A stretch of DNA of 64,000 bases, taken from NCBI GenBank assembly GCA_013399695.1, contig VXAU01003159.1, forward strand, positions 248,001 through 312,000, given 5' to 3'. A model generated the notes under the pieces. It saw only the letters and a program-made list of their open reading frames with translations, searched no databases and was not told where the DNA came from. Made by a program: the position numbers and the translations under genes. Shown here piece by piece: positions 14,401-24,415 of the stretch. Origin of the DNA: Formicarius rufipectus. Lineage: Eukaryota > Chordata > Aves > Passeriformes > Formicariidae. Within the stretch, counting starts at the first letter, position 1, and every line of letters begins with the position of its first letter.

Positions 14401-17400
14401 AAAGTTAAGCTCCTAATTTCAGTTTAGTCTTTAAATTTCCACTAGAATCAGTTGAAGCCATAAGAAAATGAAGTCTTGCCATAAATAACAGGTTAAATAT
14501 CTTCTGGAATGTTGTCTAAGACCTGAATGCCTAAACTTGTTGCTAGATCATTTGTACTGGCTCCAGCCTCATATCTCTTCATCTCTGGTTGTCAAGGCAT
14601 CACACTTACTAAAAGAACTTGTCAGACAAGATGCAAGATGTCAAGATCAGCTTTAACTCAAAACAGCTTTGAAGTGGCACCAACTGTCCTTAGACTTATC
14701 TTTGATTGGTAAATGTCAGTGGATGTCCATAAGCCATTTGTCATCAACCCTGAATGACTACAGGTTTGTTTACATTAAATATAGGTAAATTAAATTAGCT
14801 ACTGCTTTCCTGAGTTAGTCCAAAAGAGAAGAGGACTCCATGAGGAATAGGTGTTATTTAATCCCATTTGGCTTTAGAATCACCCCTTGTACCTGTATTA
14901 GATCTTCTGGTTGGAAGTAGAAGCATGGCAATTAGTGAAGACACGTGGCTGAGTAGGTGTGATAAAGCATCATGGACCATTTGCAGGTCATAGCTCCCAA
15001 CTGTGTGCACAGGGAGCAACTGCCATTGGGATTTTTGTCCCAAACTGGAAGGTCTTCATTTGGCTGGATGGTGCCAGGAAATTCTTACTGGCCTGGTGGT
15101 GGGGTTAGGGGTCGAAAACGGCAGCTTTGAAGAAACCAGCTGAAAATTCACTTTGAAAGGGCTCTTCTTCAAACCACAGGAGCAACAAAAGACAGGAAAG
15201 GGAAAAGGAGACCTAGAGACTGCTTCTCTGCAGTGACACTGATGAAACCTTTGAGATCTCCCTAATAGGGAGCACCCTGCATTCAAATATCTATGTTTTC
15301 CAAGAGCAAAGCAAGCTTCTATAAATAGTGGTTGTAGCAAGTTTGGTTTCTTGCCTTTAGACTAAAAAACTGAGTCATAGATCCAAATGCCATCCTCTGG
15401 CACTGAGAAAGCAACAGCAGGAAAGAAGACTGCACTGTCTCAGGTCCCAGCTCCAAATTCCAGTCCAGCTGGAAAGTGAATAAATAGGGCATAGGGAAAT
15501 GTATTTTTAAAATTCAAAGGTTATATATTATCTGTGCATTTGGCTGGTCAAGGTAAGTTGGAGATATTCAGAACAAAGTTTGGATCCTGTTGCCAGTACT
15601 TGCTGTCTGTTCATCGGAAAGGTCTGGGTCCTTTTGTGATAGCAATGAAGATTGTTAGATCCTGCCTTTTCCATCAGGATATTAGAGGCTGTACCTGTAA
15701 GAGATCATATGCTGATCTAAGCTGTGTTTCACCTCCTGCAGCAGAGGGGCTGGGACCCTTATGTGCAGGTCTTCTCCAGCTGTGATGTCTTCAGGCATCA
15801 GGGGCTTCCACAAATCCAGCTGTGCAGAGAAGACAAAAATGCACAAGTGAAGCTCCGTTCGGAGTGAGGAAGATAGAGTAGCTGCATATCAATAGGTGAA
15901 AAAAGTTTGTCTTCAAGTTCTCCCCATAACTCTCCAATCATCTGTTCGTAGAGCAAGCAGCACAGGCTTTGTGTTTCTATTGACTCAGACACCACTGATG
16001 AGAAGCAACACCTTCAGAGAGCCATATAAGGAAAGTAACTTGTTCACATAAATTCCTTCAGATAGTAAAAGGGCAATTCCATTCTACACTAAGACAATAA
16101 AAAAGTTATGTAAAGCTTTACCAAGTTTATTTCAACCTTTATTTCTGCCCAAAGCTACATGCACACCTGTTTTACAGCCCAAAACTCAGCTCTGCTTTTT
16201 GGGCATGTGTGGTTGTTCTTACTCACCAGTAAAGTACTGCAAAGAAGCTGAAGATGCTGCACTTGATTAAATGTTTCTGGCACAATATGCAAAACCTGAT
16301 CTCTAGGAATTCAACAGAGAGACAAGATCAGTTTTAATGTCTGTTAAAATATCCATGATTTTGAAAGTCAAAAGATGTTTTGTTATGCAGTAGGAAGATG
16401 GAGCATGTAACTGAGTGCTGTTCCCACAAAAATGTGTCTGAGTGATGAACTCCTGGAATGTTTAGCTGCAAAGACTAAGTGATACTAAGTGATACTAAGT
16501 GATAAGTGAGTTTTCTGTTGCTGGAGCATTAGCCACTCTGTTTTCTTGCTAGTGGCAATCCTTTATTCACCACAGCAGCTTCACTGAAGCCAACTGCTTG
16601 CACAAGCCCCAGTGTGTGTTTCTGCCTTCACAGGACCAGGACCACAATGACAGCATTCTTAATATATCATAAACTATTTATTTGATAAGATGTCACTTTA
16701 TATTCTCTCATTTGGAATTTGCACAATTATTCCAGATTGACTTGGTGCTTGGCTGATCTATTTCAGTATGCAAAAACATTAGATAGTCAAGATAAACATT
16801 GTCATAAGCCTGACATGTCCACAAACTGCTTGTCATGAAAATAGCCAATTCATTCCTCAAATAGTGAATATTGTGGTCCCCAGAATTGCATATTCTTACT
16901 CAATTCACAGGAAATAAAAATTTCCGGTACAGGATTGATTATTTTTTATTTCTAGAAAAGACACAGAGATCCAGTGTCTTAGCATTTATTTTCATGAAGC
17001 TCCATGAAACTTCCATTTCCTACAGGCTTAATCTGGTAAAAATATTGAAAGTTTACAAGTAACAAATTAAAATGGTTGGAAATGAAGAAAAACCCCCAAT
17101 CTGTATGTTGCGTTAAAAAAAGTCCTTGTAATTATTTTCCCTTTTTTTTTTTTTTTTCTGTTCATTCAGAAGGGCTTTCCTGGACTGATAGCAAGCGTGA
17201 CATTTCTAATGAAAGGGTTTCACAGTGAGGAATGGATGTTGATGACTACATTGCATAACTCCAAGGTGAGATAGCAGTTACCCACTACTGCTGTGATAGA
17301 ATGGGGAATCCTAGAAATTTACCTATTTTTTTGCAACAAACTACTACTGCTTCACAGTCTCATTTAGTGGCTTCAATGGGCCTTGGAGTTTTGACAGGAC

Positions 17401-18896
17401 AAGTACAAAAAAAAGAACATTTTAAAGCTTTTTTAACAGAAATTCATGTTCCAGAAGCCTTGTTTGGCTTTTTATTAAAGCCACGGTCATTACAGTCATT
17501 AATATGCTCTCACCACCTGAACTGCAACTGCCATCATTTGTACTTCCATACAGAAATGTACAATCAGCTTAATAGACATGCAAATAGAATTCACTATTCA
17601 TTCACTGTACCCCCAGAGAAGTAAATAGGAGAATTTGTGGGGTTTTAACATCTTTCTTGAAAATATCACCTTTGCTGATAGGGAACTTGATAGCTAAAAC
17701 AGGCTGTTTACCACTGATTCTGGACATGCTGTTAACCCCTTGTCTGTGGGGCAAAATGATTACAGTTCCATTGCTAACGATTGGTACAACAGCCATGATA
17801 TCTTTGTAATAAAACTTGTAGATGCAGGATAAACAACTTTGTGAGCAGAATAAACATCTCAGTTGCAGTTCAGAGTTTATTCTCTCTAAATGCCTGGGCT
17901 TGCTTTGCTCTTTGTCTATCTGGAAGGAAAACAATATCCTATAATATCTTTCTATCCTCTTTGACTTTACGTCTTAATTACACCAAATCAGAGAAATTCC
18001 AGACAGTCAGATTGCTGCCAGATGGCCAGCTCTTATTTACTGATAAACCTTTCACAATAGCCAGTGTAGAGACAGATCATTTTTAATAGTAAACTAAGAT
18101 TAGAAAGCACATATTCGTTTATGATTATGGACTAAGTTTCTCAGCGGAGAAGTGCAAAGTCAGCCCATGTGACCACATGAGAACTACAGCTCCTAAAATG
18201 CTAGTTAAGCTTTCTTACCAAAATAAAGGGCTGTTCTCAGCACTAGCTGTGTTTCCTTGGATGCTTGTAGATTGGATTTTCAACTGAAGTTATTGAACAG
18301 AGTAAATTACAATAAAAATGAGGTTTACTAATAATTCCATCTCTGTTCAGGAGCTGCCCACCCAAAGTCACACTGACCATTCAATACTGGATTTTATATT
18401 CCATGCAAATACTCAATGAGTTTGGTCCTGGACAGTAATTAGGAACAAAAATGAACACTAGAGGTCCAAGGGTCTGTTGAATCCTATTCACTGACATCAA
18501 CAGACTGACTGCATCCCTAATATAAATCTGAAGACTACATATTATCCAAGGGAAATAACACATTTTAAGTAGTGACTGCCCTCTGCTAGATTTTTTTTTT
18601 TTCCAGGAGAGCTGCTGAATGGTTATACTAGGAAAGAACTTACATCCTGTAGGAATTGCTTGGTTTTCTGCCCTTTTTATAATTATATACTGGGAATAAC
18701 ATTATTCTAGAAGCATTCAGTCCTGGACTGCTTTCTCTGTTTAGAAAATTCACTGTATAAACTTACAAGTGGATCGTGGCCTCCACATTGCTCTCGTCTC
18801 CCTCCTGCAAATCTCAGCTACCACAATGACAGAGTGACCTATCATTACTTGAAAGCTGAGGATGAATGAAACAAAAACAGCTTTGGCAGACAGCAT
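5169..18896 (-). CDS. CPO: Carboxypeptidase O (M14 zinc carboxypeptidase), whole gene
   Basis: Coding exons in transcript order: 18767-18896 (tentative), 16227-16302, 15695-15819, 13094-13208, 11960-12061, 11056-11160, 10312-10422, 8410-8500, 7624-7826, 6588-6672, 5169-5437. Exons 2-11 chain in one frame to 426 residues. CPO is a membrane-anchored metallocarboxypeptidase that removes C-terminal acidic residues from peptides at the enterocyte surface. Visible M14A residues are the zinc ligands in HAREW (His69, Glu72 in bovine CPA numbering) and His196 in HSYGQ, substrate Arg/Asn in WRKNRS and LNRNF, the Tyr248 equivalent in ILYNNSG, and Glu270 in FELRD. The specificity position (Ile255 in CPA, Asp in CPB) is Arg in SGSSRDW, which is diagnostic for CPO. 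The C-terminus is a small-residue/hydrophobic GPI-type tail. Unlike human CPO, prodomain exons are present. The order next to FASTKD2 matches human. Confidence 0.93.
6588..6672 (-). CDS. CPO: CPO exon 10
   Basis: Bounded by tttccag and gtaagt. Encodes MQVGQKAAAALKGKYGTSYK and VGPPSSIL, leaving one base (T) that joins the next exon to make the Tyr248-equivalent codon. Confidence 0.93.
7624..7826 (-). CDS. CPO: CPO exon 9: third zinc ligand
   Basis: Bounded by ccctccag and gtaggg. Encodes the loop with paired cysteines (SFNCSSDVFCGSGPESEPET) and CYLTIHSYGQLILTPYG. The His of IHSYG is the third zinc ligand (His196). Length 203 bases, phase consistent with both neighbours. Confidence 0.95.
8410..8500 (-). 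CDS. CPO: CPO exon 8: substrate-binding Asn-Arg
   Basis: Bounded by ctttag and gtaagt. Encodes NRLWRKNRSPYQNGTCYGTD and LNRNFNSSWG. WRKNRS and LNRNF carry the residues equivalent to Arg127 and Asn144/Arg145, which bind the substrate's C-terminal carboxylate. Confidence 0.95.
9400..10052 (+). repeat. CR1 LINE 3' fragment in CPO intron 7
   Basis: The sequence reads through the typical CR1 3' region: an 'aaggccaac' block, 'ctcgaatattgtgtgcagtt', 'ggagggccatgaagatgg', 'ggatattagaaaaacgttct', 'ctggaacaggctc', and a 'ttccaactcagcatattcta' end. It is in sense orientation on the plus strand, so antisense to CPO. It is 5'-truncated and carries no intact reading frame. Confidence 0.9.
10312..10422 (-). 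CDS. CPO: CPO exon 7
   Basis: Bounded by cttttcag and gtaagt, 37 codons in phase 0. Encodes ILQKYKSDPKISRILQNLDL and YVLPVLNIDGYIYSWET. The LPVLNIDGY block is a conserved M14 core strand. Confidence 0.95.
11056..11160 (-). CDS. CPO: CPO exon 6: HxxE zinc-binding motif
   Basis: Bounded by ctctcag and gtgagt, 35 codons. Encodes ISQPSNKPKKIIWMDCGIHA then REWISPAFCQWFVKE. HARE is the HxxE motif holding two zinc ligands. The run KKIIWMDCGIHAREW is very close to the human CPO sequence I recall. Confidence 0.96.
11960..12061 (-). CDS. CPO: CPO exon 5
   Basis: Bounded by tttcag and gtaaag, 34 codons. Encodes IYQWMTEIQQNYSELVTQHL and LGMTFENRPMYYLQ, the first helix and strand of the mature carboxypeptidase domain. 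Confidence 0.94.
13094..13208 (-). CDS. CPO: CPO exon 4: end of prodomain and activation segment
   Basis: Bounded by ccctcag and gtaaag. Encodes VLIPDVQELVDQSMPRERSS, then GSQVQEGYVYTQYHSMGE. VLIPDVQELVDQ matches the end of the CPA/CPB propeptide, and PRER gives basic residues suited to trypsin-like activation. The exon chains in phase with exons 3 and 5. Confidence 0.9.
15695..15819 (-). CDS. CPO: CPO exon 3: prodomain
   Basis: Bounded by gcacag and gtacag. Encodes LDLWKPLMPEDITAGEDLHI, then RVPAPLLQEVKHSLDQHMIS. It resembles the central CPA/CPB activation peptide (a '...W..P......HVRVP...........L...GI.Y' pattern). Phase continues exactly into exon 4 (AG|A, Arg). Confidence 0.9.
16227..16302 (-). 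CDS. CPO: CPO exon 2: start of prodomain
   Basis: Encodes DQVLHIVPETFNQVQHLQLL and CSTLL, matching the family's '.QVLRI.......V..LQ.L' propeptide start. The donor is gtgagt. The acceptor is either cctag (exon from 16302) or cctagag (exon from 16300). The choice depends on the phase of exon 1. Confidence 0.82.
16474..16503 (+). repeat. Three tandem 10-bp units
   Basis: ACTAAGTGAT is repeated three times without interruption, inside CPO intron 1. Confidence 0.9.
18767..18896 (-). CDS. CPO: Tentative CPO exon 1: signal peptide
   Basis: An ATG at 18894-18896 opens MLSAKAVFVSFILSFQVMIG, a plausible signal peptide (short basic start, hydrophobic core). A strong gtaagt donor follows after 18767. 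This leaves phase 1, which joins exon 2 only if the acceptor at 16300 is used. A weaker donor after the ATA codon, also phase 1, is an alternative. Positive residues after the core make the longer form less natural. Confidence 0.35.
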
Positions 18897-18987
18897 AATT
18901 TTACATCACTCATTTTCTGAAGAAGTGGAACCAGGAATGGACAATACAGCAAAACTAGAGCTTTCATACTTTTCAAAAACATTCATC

Positions 18988-19005
18988 AGTTATAAAAAAA
19001 TGTGA
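18988..19005 (-). promoter_or_regulatory. Possible CPO core promoter (TATA-like, GATA site)
   Basis: On the minus strand a TTTTTTATAACT TATA-like word lies about 95 bases before the tentative CPO start codon. A GATTATCAC word (a GATA-type site in reverse) lies just upstream of it. The placement fits a tissue-specific promoter, but the first exon itself is uncertain. Confidence 0.25.
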
Positions 19006-22000
19006 TAATCTCATTCTCTGAGTGAAGATTGGAACAACTCCTTTAGCATTTTTTGGTAATTGTTACAGCTTTCCAACAGGACTTCACTATCTTTTTCATG
19101 TAACCTGTCTTTTACTAATAGATACAATTTTGCTCAGTCATCCTCTTTGCTTTATACTTAGAAAAGACATTTTTCTCCTACAACTTCTGTTTTCAAAGTT
19201 CATTGTGAATGAGGCTAAGCCAAATGAATTTCACCTAATGGAAGCAGAGCATCCTGAGATGCATTTGAGGGCCATTCTGTGGCTCCTACAGCTGTTACAT
19301 CTCTGTTACCTTGGATATGGTTTGCTCATTCTTCATTTCTCATGCTTTTATTTTCTTTACAAGTCTTACAAATCTTCCAATTTAGTAATTCTGTCTCCAG
19401 GTTTTCAGCTCATAATTGTTATTATTCTTACACAGTTCCTGGGAATTTCACTGCATGCACAATTCTTCATGATACCCCATTCACACTTACCTGTCATATT
19501 GCAATTTCAAGCCGAGTTTTCCAGGAACTAGCATCCCCAGAGAAAAGATAATCCTAAAAGAAAGCCACATCTTTAGCAACACAGTGCAGGACTAGAGAGG
19601 AGGAGGATAGATCTAGACACTTGATTTGTACAATTATAATACATACTTAATTACACTTACCCTGAAGGCAGTCTGCCCCTGTTGAATCATTAACTTCACT
19701 TGTAAATAGCTCTTTTTCTTAATTCTTAAAGCGCTCTTCCACACCCCAAAACACAAACATAATTAGCAACATTCTCACTGAAACACTTTTCCTAAGAAGT
19801 AAGAAGATTTTTCTGTAAGTCACCTTTCTATCTTTGAAAACGTTATGTGACAAAATCACTAGTAACTGGAGAAAGTGTTACCTGGAAGGTCCAGCACAGC
19901 AACTAGTGAAGAAGCTTATAAAAGTTGCGGGGGTGGGGAAGAACAAAAGAACTGTGGTAAAACAAGTTCCATCTTTACTCTCTTTCTTCTAGTGTTGTGT
20001 TTTTATGGAACACTTCTTTGACCTTTTAACTGCGATTCTGTCACTTGCCTAACTAAAAAGGGCATGAAAGAATAAACAACACTCTGGTAAAAGGGAAAGA
20101 TGGAGACATCAGAGTCTCACCTAAATCAGATTAATTTGGACCAAATCAGTCTCTGTGCAGAGACTAACAACTCTACACTGCCATAAAGAGTGTCTCTTTG
20201 TTATCTACTCAAAACGGTGGACTGGTTACTATCTGAAATATTCAATTTCTTGTTTAGTTCATGCATCAAGAGTAAACATTTATAGTCTACAGTTGGACAT
20301 ATAGCACAGTTCTTCAGAAAAAAATTGTTTTGCTTATCTTCTCTCTTGGATTAAAGCTACCTCATGGTGATTTTTTGAAGAAAACTGCATGGATTTTGGG
20401 TGAAGACAGTCCAGTATATCAGTTTGTTTGTGCACACATGCAATGGACATGATACCACACTATAATCTTGGGATTTTTGTAAATCCTTCTCATTGAAGTA
20501 TGAAGTCCTCTTACATTTCTAATAATCTGTTATCAAGGAAACAGGCAGCAGAACTGACCCAGTATAAAAGAGAAACAGCTTAACTCAGAAGTTTATTCTC
20601 ACTAAACCAGGTTGCTGGCAGGAGAAGAATATGCTCTTCTTCATAAGTCATACCAGGCCCTTTCCATTTTATTGCAACACACTGTAACCTGATCAACAGC
20701 CTGAACCTGAAAACACTGAATATTTCCCTCCATGTAGATTTCCAACCCACAATGACTAACAGAAAAGTTGAAAGAAGTCCAGTTTATGGGATTAGAGACA
20801 GTTTCATTTGTGAGCAATCAGGAAAACAAACTCATGTTGGAAGATCATATTGACACTCAGGACACCTGCTCAGATAATCTTTTCTTCTGTTTCCTTTGAC
20901 CACTGCTACAAGGTGGACTAATAGTTCTAAGATTTCTGTGATGTTGTCTGTGCCCTTTTAACAGACCTAGCTTTGAACTGAGGTTCAGTCCCTTGACAGG
21001 GGCTCAGAATCTAGCAACAAGAAAAATGGAGACATAAAGAGAAATGGAGCAAATCCCAATAAGAACTAAAAATGTACTCCAGTCCAAAGCATACACCTTC
21101 ACGTTGAAAGCAGGAGTTTTTTATTCTGTGGTGAAAATATTACTCCTAATGTAATTATTCCAATTAGTTATGAAGGTAGATAAGGTCATTTTTCTTAATG
21201 AACATAGAATTCAGAAGAATTGACAGTGACTTGCTAGGTCCTTGATTCAGATTCCTTTGAAGTGGTTGATTTTAATGCGCTTTAGACAAAAGTCCAAAAA
21301 TAACTATGGACATTCCTCTGATTTGAGAAATGGACTTGTTTTGGTATTTCAGCTGAAGATTTGTCCATAAAGGACAATACCTAATTTGGTACTTGTGTTC
21401 AGCTTGCAAGCAGCACTGCTGAATTCAGAAAAAAAGGCCATTAGAGACATTATTCTGCCACCAATGCAAAAAAATATCTTGGGATGAACAGTTAACTTCA
21501 ACAAGCCTACTGCCCTCTTGGGCATAAATAATGTCTCTCTCAGTAATACAGTCTGTTCTTTGGTCAGGTTCGTACTGGCAGCTGCTTATCTTTCTAGCAA
21601 ATGTGGAAGGCAGCTTAATCCATTTATTCCCTCCTTGAAAACAGTGCTCAAAAAGGCATGGGACTTTCTGGGGAAAAGAAAGGTCATAAACATGTGGCAC
21701 AAACATGCCATATGAAATCATGTGGTGTCCTTTCTTCCAAACAAGTTCACTTTGCATTGCTTCCATATATTCTTTTCAGAGCTTCAGAGCACTTTTTTCA
21801 GCATCAGTTTAGCCTCTCAATTACTCTGTTAGAGAAGCAAATATTATTTCCACTACTTAAAAGATTAAGAAAAAAGGGGGGAAAAGTGGCTCCCCAAGGT
21901 GACATAGGAACACTGCTGCAGAGCCAAGAATAGAATTCAGATCTCCTGACTCCCTGTCTGGTGCTTCCTTAAATATATGACCATCTGCTCTCCTGCTGGA

Positions 22001-23514
22001 AGTATAGATACTATATGCTGACTCCAACAAGCTGGCTGCTAAGCCTGTTAGTTTATCCTCTTTCTCTCCCATACTGATACCATCTCAATCTAAGCTTTTG
22101 GCCTGGAGTCAAAGTGATTTCCAGTGTTTGAATGATTCGACCTGCTTGTTATTGTTTTAACCTTGCACCACACATATGCTCAGCTATTTGTGACTTATCT
22201 GCATACAGTCTGTGTAGCAACAGCCACAAGCTCGAACTGTTTTGTTTAAAGATTCCAGACCGAAGCACACCACATGTTTTAAACAACTATCATAGAGCAG
22301 TGAGTTTGATCCTGGTAGTTGCCTGCACCCAGGTTTCCTACTGAGTTGCCTGTAACTTGCAAGGACAAAGAGCTTATTAAAAAGACAAAAAAATGTACAC
22401 ACTGGTGTTTCTGCACAAACATTCGTTCATCATGTTAAGCTTTCGCAGTTAACAGCTAAATCCCACACTGACTCCATCTGAACTGAAAACCTAACTGAAC
22501 TACATGGAATTCAGCACAATCAACATTTTTAAAAATCATCACTTTGATTTTGAGAAAATCATCCTCCAGTATATCTCCTCTCATTGCTGCAGGAAGCTCA
22601 CAGTATGTGTCCAAAACAGAATCATCACTCAATAGGGTCAAAACAGTGTCATGCTGACTAATGTGCCTTAAACCTCAGTCTTCTGCTCCACTGAAGAGGG
22701 GGATGGATAATTCAGCTGTTTTACTAAAATATCCCCTGGTTATCACTGTAGCTTTACTTGGAGGAAGTGTACAATAAATTGACAGTTCTGTTTCCCGTCA
22801 TCTTGTCAGAGTAGATAGCATATTCTATAGATATTGTCTTTTAATATGAGTATTAAAGATATTTCTGTTTTTTCTGAGCAATGTTCAAAATATTCTAATT
22901 CATTCTAGAAGATTAAACACATGGTTCTAATTCTATAGCATAAGTTTATTCAGCAATATGTTGTGTGGTCTGCAGTGTGAATCATTGTTCCTCTCAGTAA
23001 ACCAAGTCTTCAGCTTTCACAGCTTTGTTAGAGAACCGTTTTACTGAAAGTCTCTGGACTCAATTGTGATTTGACAGTGCTAACTGTTTTCAAACCTCAT
23101 TAACTCCGCAACAATCCTATTATAAATGGGAGCACACTGGAAACGATGTTGAGTTACAATTTTGTTCTAGAGTCACCTTGCTGAGATTTCCTTGTTCTCT
23201 CTCTTTCTCTGACATTACACTGAGAACACCCCATCAACTTTACATTTGGACCTTAAAAATAATCACAAGCCAGAAAGAATTACAGCTGGCATAGACTAGA
23301 TTAGAATGACATTGCTAGCAAACCTTAAAATTAGTTCCATTAAGCCAGAGTTGAATGTCCTGCAGAGATGATCAAGTGACACAGAATACATAAGTTTTAG
23401 CCTAGTGGAACTAATTCAGTGATTGGCACATAATCTGGTAATTTCAAGAGGTACTCATTTACAGATATTTTCAAAGATTTCTCCATAGATTTTACAGCAT
23501 TTATACACATGCCT
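19006..23514. other. Intergenic region between CPO and FASTKD2, left part
   Basis: No supported exon. The longest open frame (19022-19531) is a hydrophobic translation of AT-rich DNA with no family similarity. A MIR-like relic lies near 21.9 kb. Confidence 0.55.
21875..21995 (+). repeat. MIR-like SINE relic
   Basis: It contains 'gtggctccccaaggtgacat', 'gctgcagagccaagaataga' and 'cagatctcctgactcc' in that order. These match the conserved MIR core (a 'cccaaggtcac ... gcagagccgggattcgaacccaggtct' pattern). Old and diverged, identified by eye. Confidence 0.7.
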
Positions 23515-24357
23515 ACTCACATATTTCTCTATCAACCTGCACCTCAGGAAGTTTTCTATCACCCTCACATCACCATGGGCGAATTAGAGCTTAAGTCAGT
23601 CCAGCAGTTCACTCATCTGGGAAGTATCATTTCCTCAGATGGTAAGATTGACCAAGAGATTGACAACAGGTTAGCGAAGGCATACAGAGCTTTTGGAAAA
23701 CTCCATAAAAGAATCTGGCACAATAAACACCTGAAAAAAAGTACAAAGATCAGTGTCTACAGAGCCATCATACTGTCTACTCTTCTGTATGGGTCTGAAT
23801 CTTGGGTCATCTACCGCCACCACCTGCGACTCCTCAAACACTTCCACCAGCGCTGCCTCCGTACAATCTTAAACATCCACTGGTCTGATTACGTGACTAA
23901 TGTGTCCGTTCTGGAACAGGCAGAGGTCACCAGTATCAAGGCCATGCTGCTGAGAACGCAGCTGTGCTGGGCAGGGCACATCTCCAGGATGGAGGATCAC
24001 CGCCTCCCTAAGATTGTGCTCTACGGTGAACTCGCCACTGGCTGCCGCAAGAGAGGAGGCCCAAAGAGGAGATACAAGGACTGCCTGAAACAATACCTCA
24101 GTCTTGGCCATATTGACCACCATCAGTGGTCCACTCTGGCCTCCAATCGGGAGATGTGGAGACACACAATCTATAACGCTGCTGTCTCCTTTGAAACTGC
24201 ACACAGAATCAGTCTGGAGGAGAAAAGGCAACGTCAAAAGAACCGTGCCTTGACAATGCCACCTATGGAGACTTTCTGCTGTGCCTTTTGCAATCAGACT
24301 TGCCTCTCTCGCATTGGCCTTATCAGCCATCAGCGCGCTTGCAGCAAGCGTGGGTAA
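23509..24357 (+). pseudogene. RTE LINE ORF2 C-terminal remnant, still open
   Basis: The frame runs 282 codons to TAA at 24355-24357. The first six codons are host flank and duplicated target site, so the ATG is not the element's own. The rest begins YQPAP and continues with a FTHLGSIISSDGKIDQEIDN block, LYGSESWVIY, RMEDHRLPKIVLYGEL, GGPKRRYKDCLKQYL and the terminal CCHC finger, all hallmarks of the RTE ORF2 tail. No stop or frameshift is seen. As a 5'-truncated copy without endonuclease or RT catalytic residues it cannot move by itself. Confidence 0.85.
23515..23526 (+). repeat. Target-site duplication, left copy
   Basis: ACTCACATATTT is identical to the copy at 24404-24415 and directly abuts the LINE insertion. 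Confidence 0.88.
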
Positions 24358-24403
24358 AACCCTCCCAAATCTTTGTTCACGAAGTCTAGCCATGATGATG
24401 ATG
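23527..24403 (+). mobile_element. 5'-truncated RTE-clade LINE insertion
   Basis: An 877-base fragment, flanked by a perfect 12-bp target-site duplication, ends in an ATGATGATG microsatellite tail typical of RTE elements. It encodes about 276 residues of the region after the reverse-transcriptase catalytic core (the catalytic YADD region is absent, lost by 5' truncation). It finishes with a CCHC-like finger (FCCAFCNQTCLSRIGLISHQ). Only 46 bases separate the stop from the tail end, another RTE trait. RTE elements are rare in birds. AviRTE is the known avian family and is the likely identity, but I could not compare sequences. Confidence 0.88.
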
Positions 24404-24415
24404 ACTCACATATTT
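24404..24415 (+). repeat. Target-site duplication, right copy
   Basis: Identical ACTCACATATTT follows the ATG-repeat tail of the LINE. Confidence 0.88.

Noticed and set aside
18381..18690. TATAAAAAGGG-like TATA word and short frames on the minus strand as an alternative CPO promoter and first exon
   Set aside because: The TATA word is attractive, but no downstream ATG gives a signal peptide with a donor in the needed phase.
19022..19531. 169-codon plus-strand open frame, hydrophobic, membrane-like
   Set aside because: AT-rich DNA produces Leu/Phe/Ile-rich frames by chance. There are no splice partners, no family resemblance and no promoter signals.
23869..24393. 174-codon minus-strand frame
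   Set aside because: Antisense shadow of the RTE remnant reading frame.
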